Of a stretch of 64,000 bases of DNA, positions 18,176-27,658 are shown piece after piece (the stretch's first letter is position 1; every line of letters starts with the position of its first letter). The notes under the pieces were generated by a model. It did not search any database, was not told the DNA's origin, and saw only the letters and a list, made by a program, of their open reading frames with translations. The stretch is from Actinoplanes campanulatus (GTDB taxonomy: Bacteria > Actinomycetota > Actinomycetes > Mycobacteriales > Micromonosporaceae). The stretch spans positions 124,001 through 188,000 of the forward strand of contig NZ_BMPW01000015.1 of NCBI RefSeq assembly GCF_014647795.1, written 5' to 3'. Made by a program: the position numbers and the translations under genes.

Positions 18176-19558
18176 TCACCCCAGGATGCGGCGCACCGTG
18201 GAGGTCCGGACGGTGCGCCGCGGATGGGTGAAGCGCCACACCGCCCCGCACAGGCCGGACAGTGCGGCCAGGGTGAAGGCGAAGGTGGTGAACCCGAGCG
18301 AGTCGAAGGTGCCGCCGACCACGATGGCCAGCACCTGCGTGGCGATCAGGGCCGCACAGAGATGCCGGTCCTCCTCCGACTGCGAGCGGCGCAGCGCGAC
18401 CGACGCCAGCACGATGCAGGTGAGGTGCAGCGCGGCCAGCGCCAGGACACCGATGATCCCGCAGGTCACCAGGGTGTAGAGCCACTGGTTGTCGAGGATG
18501 ATGTAGAGGTCCGGGATCAGCGTGCCCGGGCCCCGGCCCAGCCAGGGGCGCTGGGAGAACCAGTGGGCGATGTACTCGTAGTCCTTGGTGCGCCCCTCGA
18601 TGCTGGGGTCCGCCTCCACCCACAGGAACATCGACTTGAGGGTGCCGAGCAGGCCCGGGCGGACCACACTCATCGCGCCCATCACGGCGATGCTGATCAC
18701 CGCCAGGTTGTAGCGGACCCGCCAGTTCCACGCGGTGATGAACATGACCAGGAAGGCGACGCCGAGCGCCACCACGCCGGTCCGCGAGATCGCGATCGGG
18801 ATCGCCACCGCGATGACCAGCGTCAGCGCGCCGAACATGATCCGGCTGCGCCGGCTCTTCGCGAAGCGGGCGAAGTGCAGACCGAAGGGTACGGCCATGG
18901 CCAGGACCGTACTGAACTCGATGTAGTGGGTCGCGGTGCCGGCGACCCGGAAGAGGCCGTCACCACGCTTCTGGAAGTCGGCCAGATCCGACTTGAGCTC
19001 CAGGCCGGGCACCACGAGGTGCTGGGCGACGTCGTACTCGAACAGCGACTGGATGAGCCCGACCAGCGACATGAACGCGGCCGCCCAGACGAACACCTGA
19101 ATGATCTTGCGAAGCCGGGCCCAGTTGGCGATCCCGTCGGCCGCCATCAGCACCAGCCCGAGGAACTGGAACGTGATCAGCAACGTGAAGGTCTGCCCGT
19201 TCGCCTCCAGGGTGGGCAGGCCTCGCAGCATCCCGGCGAGGCACGACGCCAGGATCGACATCAGGTAGAACAGGCAGGCCCAGCGCAACGGCTGCGGCCC
19301 GATCATCAGCAGTTGCGGGCTCAGGCGCGCCAGGACCCACCAGGCGAACAGCGCCAGCGCCAGCAGCAGCGCGGGCCGGCCGGCGAAGGTCAGCGCCGGC
19401 ACGATCAGGGTGGCCGGCAGCCCGTAGAGCAGGCAGAACAGCAGGCAGATGACCCCGGCCACGTCCAGTCGCACCCGCAGACGGCGGGATGTGTACGTGC
19501 CCGGCGCGATCAGGGACGGCTCGAGATCGACCGGATGGTGCAGTGTCGGCGCCGCCAT
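18176..19558 (-). CDS. Wzy/WaaL-like O-antigen polymerase or ligase
   Basis: 460 residues with about eleven hydrophobic helices and a large extracytoplasmic loop near the C-terminal half, where SIEGRTKDYEYIAHWFSQRPWLGRGPGT carries the conserved R..G..G pattern of the O-antigen ligase/polymerase superfamily. It would join lipid-linked repeat units outside the membrane. It converges on the beta-helix gene with a 7-base gap. It follows the Wzz-like gene by 11 bases, as expected for a polymerase and chain-length regulator pair. Confidence 0.82.
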   Translation of the reverse strand: MAAPTLHHPVDLEPSLIAPGTYTSRRLRVRLDVAGVICLLFCLLYGLPATLIVPALTFAGRPALLLALALFAWWVLARLSPQLLMIGPQPLRWACLFYLMSILASCLAGMLRGLPTLEANGQTFTLLITFQFLGLVLMAADGIANWARLRKIIQVFVWAAAFMSLVGLIQSLFEYDVAQHLVVPGLELKSDLADFQKRGDGLFRVAGTATHYIEFSTVLAMAVPFGLHFARFAKSRRSRIMFGALTLVIAVAIPIAISRTGVVALGVAFLVMFITAWNWRVRYNLAVISIAVMGAMSVVRPGLLGTLKSMFLWVEADPSIEGRTKDYEYIAHWFSQRPWLGRGPGTLIPDLYIILDNQWLYTLVTCGIIGVLALAALHLTCIVLASVALRRSQSEEDRHLCAALIATQVLAIVVGGTFDSLGFTTFAFTLAALSGLCGAVWRFTHPRRTVRTSTVRRILG

Positions 19559-19569
19559 GGCCGGCCGGC

Positions 19570-20454
19570 TCAGGAACGGTGCGACGGGTGCGACACCGGC
19601 AGCACGACGGTGGAGTCCACCGGCGCGTCCGGCACGGCCCGGTGGCCCGGCGCGCTCCGCTTACGGGCCTCCCCGTTGCGCTGCTCCTCGGACCGGCGCT
19701 CGCCGGCGTAGACGTTGTTGCGCGGGGGCTGGGCCGGCGGCTGCGGTCGGATGACCTGGGTCCGCTCGGACGAGGAGGACGCCGGCTCCGACGGGGTGGG
19801 CTCGGCGTCGGCCGGCGTGCCCGAGGAGCCGTCACGGCGGCTCGCGCGGCGGCGCAGCCAGTAGTCCAGCGCGATGGTGGACGCGGTCGTCAGCAGCACG
19901 CCGAGGCCGGCCGCCACGATGAGCACCCGCTTGCGGGTGCCGCTGTCCACTTCGGGCGCGCTGCCGTCGTTGATCACCAGGGTGGAGATGGTGTCCTCGG
20001 CGAGCGTGCCGTACTGCTTCTGCTTGGCCTCGATGTCGTCCTGGAGCAGCTTGATGATCTTCTGCACGGTGCCGGAGGCCTGCTCCCGGCTGTCCCCGAC
20101 GACCTCGATCTCGAAGAGCGGGGTGCGCTCGTTGAGGACCACGGTGATGCTGTCCGAATAGCCCTCGGCGGCCAGCTTCTCCAGCGTCGTCGTGTTGGTG
20201 ACGGTGAGGGCGGCCGCGTTGCCCAGGGCCGCGTAACCCAGGTCGAGCCACGGGTTCGCCGGCCGGGGCTTGGCGTTCGGGTTCGGCGCCTTGCCGGTGC
20301 TGGGCGCCGGGATCAGCTGCATGTAGCCCATGGCCTTGTAGTCGGGGGCCACCGTCTGGGCGGCACCGGCCACCACCGCGACCGAGGCCAGCAGCATCGG
20401 CACGGCGAAATACCACCGGCGGAGCAGCAGCCTGGTCAGGTCCCAGAGGTCCAC
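19570..20454 (-). CDS. Wzz-like polysaccharide chain-length/co-polymerase protein
   Basis: About 294 residues from GTG 20454 (ribosome site GAGGGA immediately upstream). A longer frame begins at 20583 but lacks an initiation site and adds no domain. TM1 is at VPMLLASVAVVAGAA, a periplasmic/extracellular domain follows, and TM2 lies at VLIVAAGLGVLLTTASTIAL. The C-terminal 90 residues are cytoplasmic and rich in Pro, Ser and Arg, with no Walker motif, so it is not a fused BY-kinase. It likely sets chain length with the adjacent polymerase. Confidence 0.8.
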   Translation of the reverse strand: MDLWDLTRLLLRRWYFAVPMLLASVAVVAGAAQTVAPDYKAMGYMQLIPAPSTGKAPNPNAKPRPANPWLDLGYAALGNAAALTVTNTTTLEKLAAEGYSDSITVVLNERTPLFEIEVVGDSREQASGTVQKIIKLLQDDIEAKQKQYGTLAEDTISTLVINDGSAPEVDSGTRKRVLIVAAGLGVLLTTASTIALDYWLRRRASRRDGSSGTPADAEPTPSEPASSSSERTQVIRPQPPAQPPRNNVYAGERRSEEQRNGEARKRSAPGHRAVPDAPVDSTVVLPVSHPSHRS

Positions 20455-20868
20455 GGTTTCCCTCTCGTCATCGGGTCGAATCGCCGACCTGTCACGACAC
20501 GGATCCGCGAGACGGCAGCAGTGTCCAAGTTTCCACCGCATCCCCGATCTTAGGCAACCGGCCGGACGGCTCCCATCGAACATGAACCCGAGGCCTTGTC
20601 ATAAAGCTGACAAACCGTTTCGCATTTCCCGAAGATCCACAAGGGATCCTCCCAAATCGGCGTATTCGCTGGCAGTCGCCGGTCCATCATGTACGGACAA
20701 TCCCTGGGATGTCGGCTGACGTACGTCGTACCCGATTTCTGAACTGATGTCGGTCTATGGGTTACCGCCGGTGAAAGGATGACTCAGCCCCGGCCGGACA
20801 GCCGGTTGCTCCGCCGAGCGTCCACTTGGCACTGTCGTCCGCGGACTTCGAAGGAGACGAACGCGTCG
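20455..20868. promoter_or_regulatory. Divergent intergenic region, polysaccharide locus
   Basis: 414 bases between the leftward wzz/wzy pair and the rightward glycosyltransferase operon. It is visibly less GC-rich than its flanks between 20,590 and 20,760. It holds an inverted repeat at 20596-20613 (listed separately) and the short palindrome ACGTACGT-like stretch near 20,720. AAGGAGA at about 20851-20857 is the ribosome site for the gene starting at 20869. No coding frame is convincing. Confidence 0.6.
20596..20613. promoter_or_regulatory. Inverted repeat, candidate operator
   Basis: TTGTCA and TGACAA form perfect 6-base arms around the 6-base spacer TAAAGC. It sits 142 bases from the wzz start and about 255 from the glycosyltransferase start. 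The arrangement fits a dimeric regulator site. The cognate protein is not identifiable from this window. Confidence 0.4.
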
Positions 20869-22155
20869 ATGGCTCGAAACCCGCACATCACCATCCTCAT
20901 CGCCAATCTGCCGGCCGAGCGCGACCGCCGGGTGATCCGTGAGTGCCTGACCCTGGAGGCCGCGGGATTCGAGGTGACCGTCATCGCGCCACGCGGTGAC
21001 AGGAGCCTGCGCGTGCTGCCGGGCAGTCGGAACACCCGGCTCCGGCCGTACCCGGTGAAGGTCTACGGCAGTGGCGTGCTGACCTTCGCCGTCGAGTTCG
21101 CCTGGTCCTTCCTCTGCATCGCGGTCCGCCTGATCGGCGAGATCCTGGCCGGGCGCGCGCACGCCGTCCAGGTCTGCAACCCGCCGGACGTCTACTGGCC
21201 GCTCGCCCTGCTGCTGCGTGCCCTCGGCCGGCCGTGGGTCTTCGACCACCACGACCTGTGCCCGGAGGTCTACGCGTCCCGGGTGGGCAGCGACGGCATC
21301 GCCCGGGAGCCCAACCGGTGGGTCACCCGGATCCTGGTCGCGATGGAGTGGCTCACCCTGCGCACGGCGACCGAGGTGGTCGCCACCAACGAGTCGTTCA
21401 AGGACAACGCGGTCCGCCGCGGCGTCCGGCCGGAGAAGGTGACCGTCGTCCGCAACGGCCCGGCCGGCCGCGAGATCACCGGCGAACCCGACGAGGTCAC
21501 CCCCGCCGACGGCGTGCTGAACGTCGTCTACCTCGGTGTCTTCGGCCCCCAGGACAACGTCGAGGGCGTCGTGCTGGCCGCCGCGGAGCTGGCCCGCAAG
21601 CGGGGCCGCACCGGCTGGCGGATGATCCTGGCCGGTGACGGCGAGAGCATGCCGTCGGTGCGCCGCCTCGCCGCCGAGCGCAAGGTCGAGGACGTGGTCG
21701 AGTTCACCGGCTGGCTCGACGGCCCGGCCGTCGACGAGCTGCTGCGCGACGCGGTCATCGCGGTCCAGCCGGACCTGCCGACCCGGATGAACGACCTGTC
21801 GACCATGGCGAAGACCGTCGAGTACGTGGGCCGCGGGCTTCCGGTGATCGCGGCCGACCTGACCGAGACCCGCCGCACCCTCGGTGACGCCGGCGTCTAC
21901 GTGCCGACCGGCGCCCCCGAGGAGTTCGCCGAGGCCATCGACGAGCTGCTCGACGATCCCGCGCGGCGGCAGCGGATGCGCAAACTGGGCCGCGAGCGGT
22001 TCCTGAGCCTGCTGTCCTGGGAGCACCAGGCCGGGCCGTACGCCGCGGTCTTCCAGCGGCTGCTCGCCAAGCGCCTGCCGCCGCCCACGACCGGCGCCCG
22101 GATCCCCCGGCAGCGCGCCGGCAGCACCGAACCGGCCCCGGAGAAGCAGGGATGA
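20869..22155 (+). CDS. Glycosyltransferase, GT4-like
   Basis: 428 residues from ATG 20869 with AAGGAGA 11 bases upstream. A GT-B enzyme: the N-terminal half includes VFDHHDLCPEVYASR, and the C-terminal half NVVYLGVFGPQDNVEG, GDGESMP and VEYVGRGLPVIAADL. The last 30 residues are a Pro/Arg-rich tail. HDLCPE motifs of this kind are common in exopolysaccharide GT4 enzymes of actinobacteria. It is coupled to the next GT2 gene by ATGA. Confidence 0.87.
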   Translation: MARNPHITILIANLPAERDRRVIRECLTLEAAGFEVTVIAPRGDRSLRVLPGSRNTRLRPYPVKVYGSGVLTFAVEFAWSFLCIAVRLIGEILAGRAHAVQVCNPPDVYWPLALLLRALGRPWVFDHHDLCPEVYASRVGSDGIAREPNRWVTRILVAMEWLTLRTATEVVATNESFKDNAVRRGVRPEKVTVVRNGPAGREITGEPDEVTPADGVLNVVYLGVFGPQDNVEGVVLAAAELARKRGRTGWRMILAGDGESMPSVRRLAAERKVEDVVEFTGWLDGPAVDELLRDAVIAVQPDLPTRMNDLSTMAKTVEYVGRGLPVIAADLTETRRTLGDAGVYVPTGAPEEFAEAIDELLDDPARRQRMRKLGRERFLSLLSWEHQAGPYAAVFQRLLAKRLPPPTTGARIPRQRAGSTEPAPEKQG

Positions 22156-22997
22156 CCAGCATCGTCATCGCCGCGCACAACGAGGCGGCGGTGATCGGGC
22201 GCTGCCTGGACGCGCTGCTGAGCGACGCGCGGCCCGGCGAGTTCGACATCACCGTGGTCGCCAACGGGTGCACCGACGACACCGTCGCGGTCGCCCGGAG
22301 CCGCCCGGGCGTCCGCGTCATCGACCTGGCGACCGCCGGGAAGTCCCCGGCCCTCAACGCCGGTGACGAGGCCGCCGCCGGGTTCCCGCGCATCTACCTG
22401 GACGCCGACGTGGTGCTGACCACCGCCGCGGTGCGATCGCTCACCGCGGCCCTGGAGAGCGCGCCGGCCGCCACGGTCGGCCGGGAGCTTGACGTCTCCG
22501 GGCGGCCGCTGCCGGTGCGCGCGTACTACGCGATCCACGGGCGGATGCCGGTGCTGCGCGACGGCCTGTTCGGGCGGGGCGTGGTGGCGCTGTCGGAGAC
22601 GGGGCGGGCCCGGTTCGGCCGGTTCCCCGACCTGGTCGCCGACGACCTCTTCCTCGACTCGCAGTTCGCCCGCGAGGAGAAGGCGCACGTCACGGCGTAC
22701 ACCTCGAAGGTCGCCACCCCGCGCCGCACCGGCGACCTGATCCGCCGCCTGGTCCGTGTCCGCGGCGGCAACGCCGCGATGCGCGCGGCGGCGGCCCGTG
22801 GCGAGGTCGCCGTGCCGGTCCGGTCCGCGGACCGGTCCTCCTGGCTGCGCGACGTCGTCCTGCCGCGGCCGTGGCTGGCTCCCGCGGCGCTCTGCTACGT
22901 GGCGATCACCGTGCTGGCGGCGGTCGCCGCGAAACGGGCCGGTGACGGTGGCGCCGCATGGGGCCGCGACGAATCCTCCCGGCAATCCGACTCCTAG
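22152..22997 (+). CDS. Glycosyltransferase family 2
   Basis: 281 residues. TSIVIAAHNEAAVIGRCLDA, VVANGCTDDT and the DXD motif in IYLDADVVL are those of inverting GT2 enzymes. Near the C-terminus a single hydrophobic segment (LAPAALCYVAITVLAAVAA) may attach it to the membrane. It overlaps the upstream GT4 gene and lies 6 bases before the deacetylase gene, so the three form an operon. Confidence 0.87.
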   Translation: MTSIVIAAHNEAAVIGRCLDALLSDARPGEFDITVVANGCTDDTVAVARSRPGVRVIDLATAGKSPALNAGDEAAAGFPRIYLDADVVLTTAAVRSLTAALESAPAATVGRELDVSGRPLPVRAYYAIHGRMPVLRDGLFGRGVVALSETGRARFGRFPDLVADDLFLDSQFAREEKAHVTAYTSKVATPRRTGDLIRRLVRVRGGNAAMRAAAARGEVAVPVRSADRSSWLRDVVLPRPWLAPAALCYVAITVLAAVAAKRAGDGGAAWGRDESSRQSDS

Positions 22998-23003
22998 GGA
23001 ATC

Positions 23004-23672
23004 ATGGCTAACGACTCGGTCATCAACGTCTGCTTCCACGGCATCGGCGCCCCGCAGCGGGAGCTCGAGCCCGGTGAGGACCGGTACTGGATCAGCGAGG
23101 AACTGTTCGGCGCCGTCCTCGACGAGATCCGCGACTGGCCCGGCCTGCGGATCAGCTTCGACGACAGCAACACCTCGGATGTCGGGATCGGCCTGCCCGC
23201 GCTGCTCCGGCGTGGCCTGACCGCCGACTTCTTCGTCCTCGCCGGCCGGCTCGACAGTCCCGGCAGCCTCGGCCCGGAGGAGGTCCGGCTGCTGCACCGC
23301 AGCGGCATGACCGTCGGCACGCACGGCATGCGGCACATTCCGTGGCGGGGCCTGGGTCCGGCCGCGTCCGACGAGGAGCTGGTCACCGCCCGCGAGCGCC
23401 TCACCGAGGTGGTCGGCGCCGACGTGTCGACGGCGGCGTGCCCGCTCGGCCGGTACGACCGCACGCTTCTCATCCGCATGCGGCGCCTCGGTTACACCCG
23501 CGTCTTCACCAGCGACCGCCGCCCGGCCCGTGCCACGCAGTGGCTGCAGCCCCGCTACACGGTCCGCAACGACGACACCCCGGGCTCCCTGCGCACCGAG
23601 GCGCTCCAGGGCCCGTCCCCGATGTCCCGTCTCAAGCTGGAGACCGTCGGTGTGATCAAACGGCTACGCTGA
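23004..23672 (+). CDS. Polysaccharide deacetylase (NodB-like)
   Basis: 222 residues with the NodB motifs: motif 1 ISFDDSNTSD (catalytic Asp pair), motif 2 GTHGMRH (metal histidines) and motif 3 PLGRYD. It lacks a signal peptide, so it probably acts on a cytoplasmic lipid- or nucleotide-linked sugar, removing N-acetyl or O-acetyl groups. It is the third gene of the glycosyltransferase operon and overlaps the 3' end of the convergent gene by 9 bases. Confidence 0.82.
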   Translation: MANDSVINVCFHGIGAPQRELEPGEDRYWISEELFGAVLDEIRDWPGLRISFDDSNTSDVGIGLPALLRRGLTADFFVLAGRLDSPGSLGPEEVRLLHRSGMTVGTHGMRHIPWRGLGPAASDEELVTARERLTEVVGADVSTAACPLGRYDRTLLIRMRRLGYTRVFTSDRRPARATQWLQPRYTVRNDDTPGSLRTEALQGPSPMSRLKLETVGVIKRLR

Positions 23673-24599
23673 CGCGCGGCCGTGGACGGTGTGCGGGCCC
23701 GGGGTCTCCCGGAGCCGGGCCGGGCTCACCAGAGAGCGGACCGCGCGCCGGCTGGGCGCCTTGCCGAGCACCGCACGGCTGCTCTCCCGCAGCAGCAACG
23801 CCGCCCAGAAGGCCACCGCGAGCAGCCGGTTGTGGCGGCGGCGGTAGAGACGCACCCGGTTGACGCTGAGCAGCGCCCACAGCGCGGGTGAGACCCGCGA
23901 GTCGCCCTCCAGGTGGACGGCGTGGACCGCCGGGGTGAACCGGGTGACGAAGCCCGCGTCGCGGGCGCGCAGTGCGAAGTCGGTCTCCTCGGAGTAGAGG
24001 AAGAACGACTCGTCCCAGGGCGCGATCGCCTGCCAGCACTCCGCGCTGATCAGCATGGTGGAGCCCTCGGCCCAGTCGGTGACCGTCTCGGCCCGGTAGC
24101 GCCGCGGGTCGGTGACGACCTCGCCGAGGGCCGGGATCCGGCCGGCCCGGCCGGCGCCGAGGAACGCGTCGCCGAGGATGCGGCGCACCGCCGGCTCGCG
24201 GCGCATGGTCTCGATGAGCTCGCCGTCGCCGTCGAGCAGCAGGGGTACGGCGATGCCGGTCCCCTCGGTGCGCAGGACGCCGAGCAGGCCCCGGATGCAG
24301 CCGGGGGTCAGCCGGACGTCGGGGTTGAGCACGAGCACCGCGGTGAACGGGCCGGACTTGGCGACGGCGGCGTTGATGCCGGCCGCGTAGCCGGCGTTAC
24401 GGCCCATCTCGACGACGGTGGCGTCCGGCGCCAGCCGCCGCAGCGTGTCCACCGTGTCGTCGGCCGAGTCGTTGTCGGCGACGGTCAGGTGCCAGTCGAC
24501 ACCGTCGAGGCCGGGCCCGAGCGAGGAGAGCAGGTCGGCGAGCAGGCGCTCGCTGTTGTACGTGACGACGACGACCGCGACCGTCTCCGTGCTGTTCAC
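23664..24599 (-). CDS. WbbL-like GT2 (rhamnosyl)transferase
   Basis: 311 residues. VAVVVVTYNSERLLADLLSS, VADNDSADDT, VLVLNPDVRL (DXD-like) and the catalytic region FFLYSEETDFALRARDAGF match the WbbL/GT2 group that includes dTDP-rhamnose transferases. The C-terminal part has a hydrophobic or amphipathic stretch. It is coupled by overlap to the UDP-sugar dehydrogenase gene upstream. The presence of rmlABCD in the same locus supports rhamnose as donor, but the sequence does not prove it. Confidence 0.85.
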   Translation of the reverse strand: MNSTETVAVVVVTYNSERLLADLLSSLGPGLDGVDWHLTVADNDSADDTVDTLRRLAPDATVVEMGRNAGYAAGINAAVAKSGPFTAVLVLNPDVRLTPGCIRGLLGVLRTEGTGIAVPLLLDGDGELIETMRREPAVRRILGDAFLGAGRAGRIPALGEVVTDPRRYRAETVTDWAEGSTMLISAECWQAIAPWDESFFLYSEETDFALRARDAGFVTRFTPAVHAVHLEGDSRVSPALWALLSVNRVRLYRRRHNRLLAVAFWAALLLRESSRAVLGKAPSRRAVRSLVSPARLRETPGPHTVHGRASA

Positions 24600-25942
24600 C
24601 TACGGTGCTCCTTTTCGAGGGGTGCCACGGTGGGCCGGCCGAGCGCCCGGTACTCCCAGCCGGCGGACCGCCAGCCGGCCGGGTCGAGCGCGTGCCGCCC
24701 GTCGACGATCTTGCGGTGGCGGACCACGGCGGCCATCGCGGACGGCGCGATCTCGCGGAACTCGTTCCATTCGGTCAGCAGCACCACGACGTCGGCGCCG
24801 CGGGCCGCGTCCAGGGCGCTGGTCGAATACTCCAGGTCGGGGTGCGCGCGCCGGGCGCTCTCCAGGGCGGCGGGGTCGTAGACGACCACCGTGGCGCCGG
24901 CGGCCCGCAGCCGCTCGGCCACGTCGAGGGCGGGCGCGTCGCGGATGTCGTCGGAGTTCGGCTTGAACGCGGCGCCCAGCGCGGCCACCCGTTTGCCGGC
25001 CACGTCACCGCCGCAGATCTCCACGACCAGATCCACGGTACGGGCGCGCCGTCGCCGGTTGATGCCGTCGATCTCGCGCAGGAACCCGACCGCCTGGCCG
25101 ACCCCGAGCTCCTCGGCCCGGTACGCGAACGCCCGGATGTCCTTGGGCAGGCAGCCGCCGCCGAACCCGAGCCCGGGCCGCAGGAACCGGCCGCCGATCC
25201 GGTCGTCGTAGGCCAGCGCCTCGGCCAGGTCGTGCACGTCGGCGCCGGTGGCCTCGCAGATCTCGGCCATCGCGTTGATGTAGGAGATCTTGGTGGCCAG
25301 GAACGAGTTGGCCGCCACCTTCACCAGCTCGGCGGTCTGGAGGTCCGTCACCTTCACCGGCACGTCCTGGGCGAGCACCGGCTCGAAGGCGTCGCGCAGG
25401 CGCTCTTCGGCCCACGCCGAGGTGACCCCGAAGACGAGCCGGTCGGGCCGCATCGTGTCGTCGACGGCGAAGCCCTCGCGCAGGAACTCCGGGTTCCACG
25501 CCAGTTCCGCCCCGTTTCCGGCCGGGGCCAGCTCGCGCAGCATCCCGGCGAGGCGGGCCGCCGTGCCGACCGGGACGGTGGACTTGCCGACCACCAGGGC
25601 GCGGCGGCGCAGGTAGGGCGCGAGCACGGTGACGGCCGCGTCCACGTACGTCAGATCGGCGGCCTCGGAATCCGCCTGCTGGGGCGTGCCCACGCAGATG
25701 AAATGCACGTCGCCGAAGTCGCCGGCCTCGGCGAACGAGGTGGTGAACCGCAGCCGGCCGGAGTCCAGCGCCTTGGTGAGCAGCTCGGGCAGGCCGGGCT
25801 CGAAGAACGGCACCTGGCCGGAGGCCAGCTTCTCGATCTTGGAGGTGTCGACGTCGACGCCGAGGACCTCGTGGCCCATGACGGCCATGCAGATGGCGTG
25901 GGTGGCGCCGAGATAGCCGGTGCCGATGACGGTGAGCCTCAT
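24596..25942 (-). CDS. UDP-glucose/GDP-mannose 6-dehydrogenase family
   Basis: 448 residues from ATG 25942, which overlaps the previous stop as ATGA. The NAD site is VIGTGYLGATHAICMAVMGH; the catalytic cysteine is in GFGGGCLPKDI; ALGAAFKPNSDDIRDAPAL marks the C-terminal sugar-binding domain. It oxidises a nucleotide sugar C6 to a uronate, most often UDP-glucuronate, giving an acidic sugar to the polysaccharide. A much longer frame upstream is an artefact of the overlapping sugar transferase. Confidence 0.9.
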   Translation of the reverse strand: MRLTVIGTGYLGATHAICMAVMGHEVLGVDVDTSKIEKLASGQVPFFEPGLPELLTKALDSGRLRFTTSFAEAGDFGDVHFICVGTPQQADSEAADLTYVDAAVTVLAPYLRRRALVVGKSTVPVGTAARLAGMLRELAPAGNGAELAWNPEFLREGFAVDDTMRPDRLVFGVTSAWAEERLRDAFEPVLAQDVPVKVTDLQTAELVKVAANSFLATKISYINAMAEICEATGADVHDLAEALAYDDRIGGRFLRPGLGFGGGCLPKDIRAFAYRAEELGVGQAVGFLREIDGINRRRRARTVDLVVEICGGDVAGKRVAALGAAFKPNSDDIRDAPALDVAERLRAAGATVVVYDPAALESARRAHPDLEYSTSALDAARGADVVVLLTEWNEFREIAPSAMAAVVRHRKIVDGRHALDPAGWRSAGWEYRALGRPTVAPLEKEHRR

Positions 25943-27531
25943 CAGTACGCCCCCGAACTGCGCACCACCGCGCTCACGGTACGGAAGAGGATGGCCAGAT
26001 CCATGGCGAGCGACCAGTTCTCGACGTAGGTGAGGTCGAGCCGGATGGACTCCTCCCAGGACAGGTCGGACCGTCCGGAGACCTGCCACAGGCCGGTGAG
26101 GCCGGGCTTCACCACCAGCCGGCGGCGCATGTCGGCCGGGTAGTCGGCGACCTCCTTGGCCAGCGGCGGGCGTGGGCCGACCAGCGACATGTCGCCCTTC
26201 ACCACGTTCAGCAGCTGGGGCAGCTCGTCGACGGAGAACCGGCGCAGCCAGCGGCCGATCGGCGTGATCCGCGGGTCCTGCCGCATCTTGAACAGCGCGC
26301 CGTCGGTGTCGTTGAGGTCGCCCAGTTCGAAGAGGCGGGCCTCGGCGTCGACCTGCATGGTGCGGAACTTGTACAGCGTGAACAGGCGGCCGTCCTTGCC
26401 GACCCGCTCCTGCTTGAAGATGGCCGGGCCGCGGCCGCCGGGCAGGAACCGGACCAGGGCGGCGACCGTCGCCAGCACCGGCGAGGCGAGCAACAGCAGC
26501 AGCATGGCGCCGACCCGGTCGAAGATCTCCTTGACCGCGCGGGCGCTGCCCTTGAGCCGTGGGTGCTCGACGTGCAGCATCGGCAGGCCGTCGACCGGGC
26601 GGATGGTGGTGCGGTCGCCGGCCACGTCGACCAGGGTGCTGGCCACGATGAGGTCGACGTCGTCGCGCTCCAGCTGCCAGGCGAGGCGGCGCAGCGCGGG
26701 CCCGTCGATCTCCGGGCAGGACAGCACGATGACGGTGTCGGCGTCGGAGCGGGCGACCGCCGTGGCGACGTCGTCGAACGTCCCGTACAGCGGGGGCAGG
26801 CCCGGGGTGGCGGCGGTGCGGGCCGGGCCGGGCGGCAGGCAGGCGCCGATCACGCCGAGGCCGTGGTAGCGCTCGCGGCTCAGCCGGCGGGTCATGTCGA
26901 TGACGGCCCGCTCGTGGCCGACCAGCACCACCCGGTTGAGATGCCGGCCGCGGGCCCAGGACCGGTGCAGGCGCTGCCGGTAGATGTAGCGGGCGCCGAG
27001 GTCGACCAGGATGGCGAGCGGCATCGCGATGCTCACATAACCGCGAGCCAAACGCAGATCGAACGCGAAGGAGACAATGGCCAGAGCGGCGGTCAACGCC
27101 AATCCGGCGCGAAATACCCGGGCGTACTCCTCGGTGCCCACGAAGAGGTGACGGGGCTCGTACGCTCTGTTGATCGCGAGACACGCGACCCATGCGATCG
27201 GTAATAGCAGGGTCAACAGCAGGTAATCACGCTGGTGCGGATCGACCCCGGCGGCACCGAACCGCAGCAGCAGCGCCCAGGAGGCGGCGCTGAGGCCGAC
27301 GCCGAAGTCGATGAGGTAGAGGGTCCAGGCATACCGGCCCTGCCATCCGCTGCGGGCCGCACTGGCCTTGGAGCGGGCCTTGAGCTGCGAAGCCGTCGCT
27401 GCGAGGTCGACGGTCTCCACGGATTCAATTGTCTGCACGCCTTGCCCCCACACTGCGTTGGACTCATGATCCACTAATCCGGGGGGCTCGGGCGCCCCGG
27501 AATCATCCCATGGATGAAACCCACGGGACAC
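25942..27531 (-). CDS. Polyprenyl-phosphate sugar-1-phosphate transferase (WbaP/CpsE type)
   Basis: 529 residues if GTG 27531 is used; internal starts near residue 32 (GVQTIES) are also possible. Several N-terminal membrane segments and a Rossmann-like domain (VVLVGHERAVIDMTRRL) precede the catalytic domain, which has IFKQERVGKDGRLF, LYKFRTM, DELPQLLNVVKGDMSLVGPR and KPGLTGLWQVSGR. It starts repeat-unit assembly on undecaprenyl phosphate. It is transcribed together with the dehydrogenase and WbbL-like genes. Confidence 0.92.
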   Translation of the reverse strand: MSRGFHPWDDSGAPEPPGLVDHESNAVWGQGVQTIESVETVDLAATASQLKARSKASAARSGWQGRYAWTLYLIDFGVGLSAASWALLLRFGAAGVDPHQRDYLLLTLLLPIAWVACLAINRAYEPRHLFVGTEEYARVFRAGLALTAALAIVSFAFDLRLARGYVSIAMPLAILVDLGARYIYRQRLHRSWARGRHLNRVVLVGHERAVIDMTRRLSRERYHGLGVIGACLPPGPARTAATPGLPPLYGTFDDVATAVARSDADTVIVLSCPEIDGPALRRLAWQLERDDVDLIVASTLVDVAGDRTTIRPVDGLPMLHVEHPRLKGSARAVKEIFDRVGAMLLLLLASPVLATVAALVRFLPGGRGPAIFKQERVGKDGRLFTLYKFRTMQVDAEARLFELGDLNDTDGALFKMRQDPRITPIGRWLRRFSVDELPQLLNVVKGDMSLVGPRPPLAKEVADYPADMRRRLVVKPGLTGLWQVSGRSDLSWEESIRLDLTYVENWSLAMDLAILFRTVSAVVRSSGAY

Positions 27532-27658
27532 ATGAGACAGACTCTCAATGCCCCCAGGCCCGCGCTACAGCTTTACGTTCGATGGAAATGGCGATTCGGA
27601 TGATGCCGGGAACCGATGTGTCGGAAGGTGTCCAACTCGGACTATCCGGCATTGCAAA

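Noticed and set aside
24596-27193. An 865-residue apparent fusion upstream of the UDP-sugar dehydrogenase
   Set aside because: The first 417 residues are the out-of-frame image of the sugar-1-phosphate transferase; the real start is ATG 25942.
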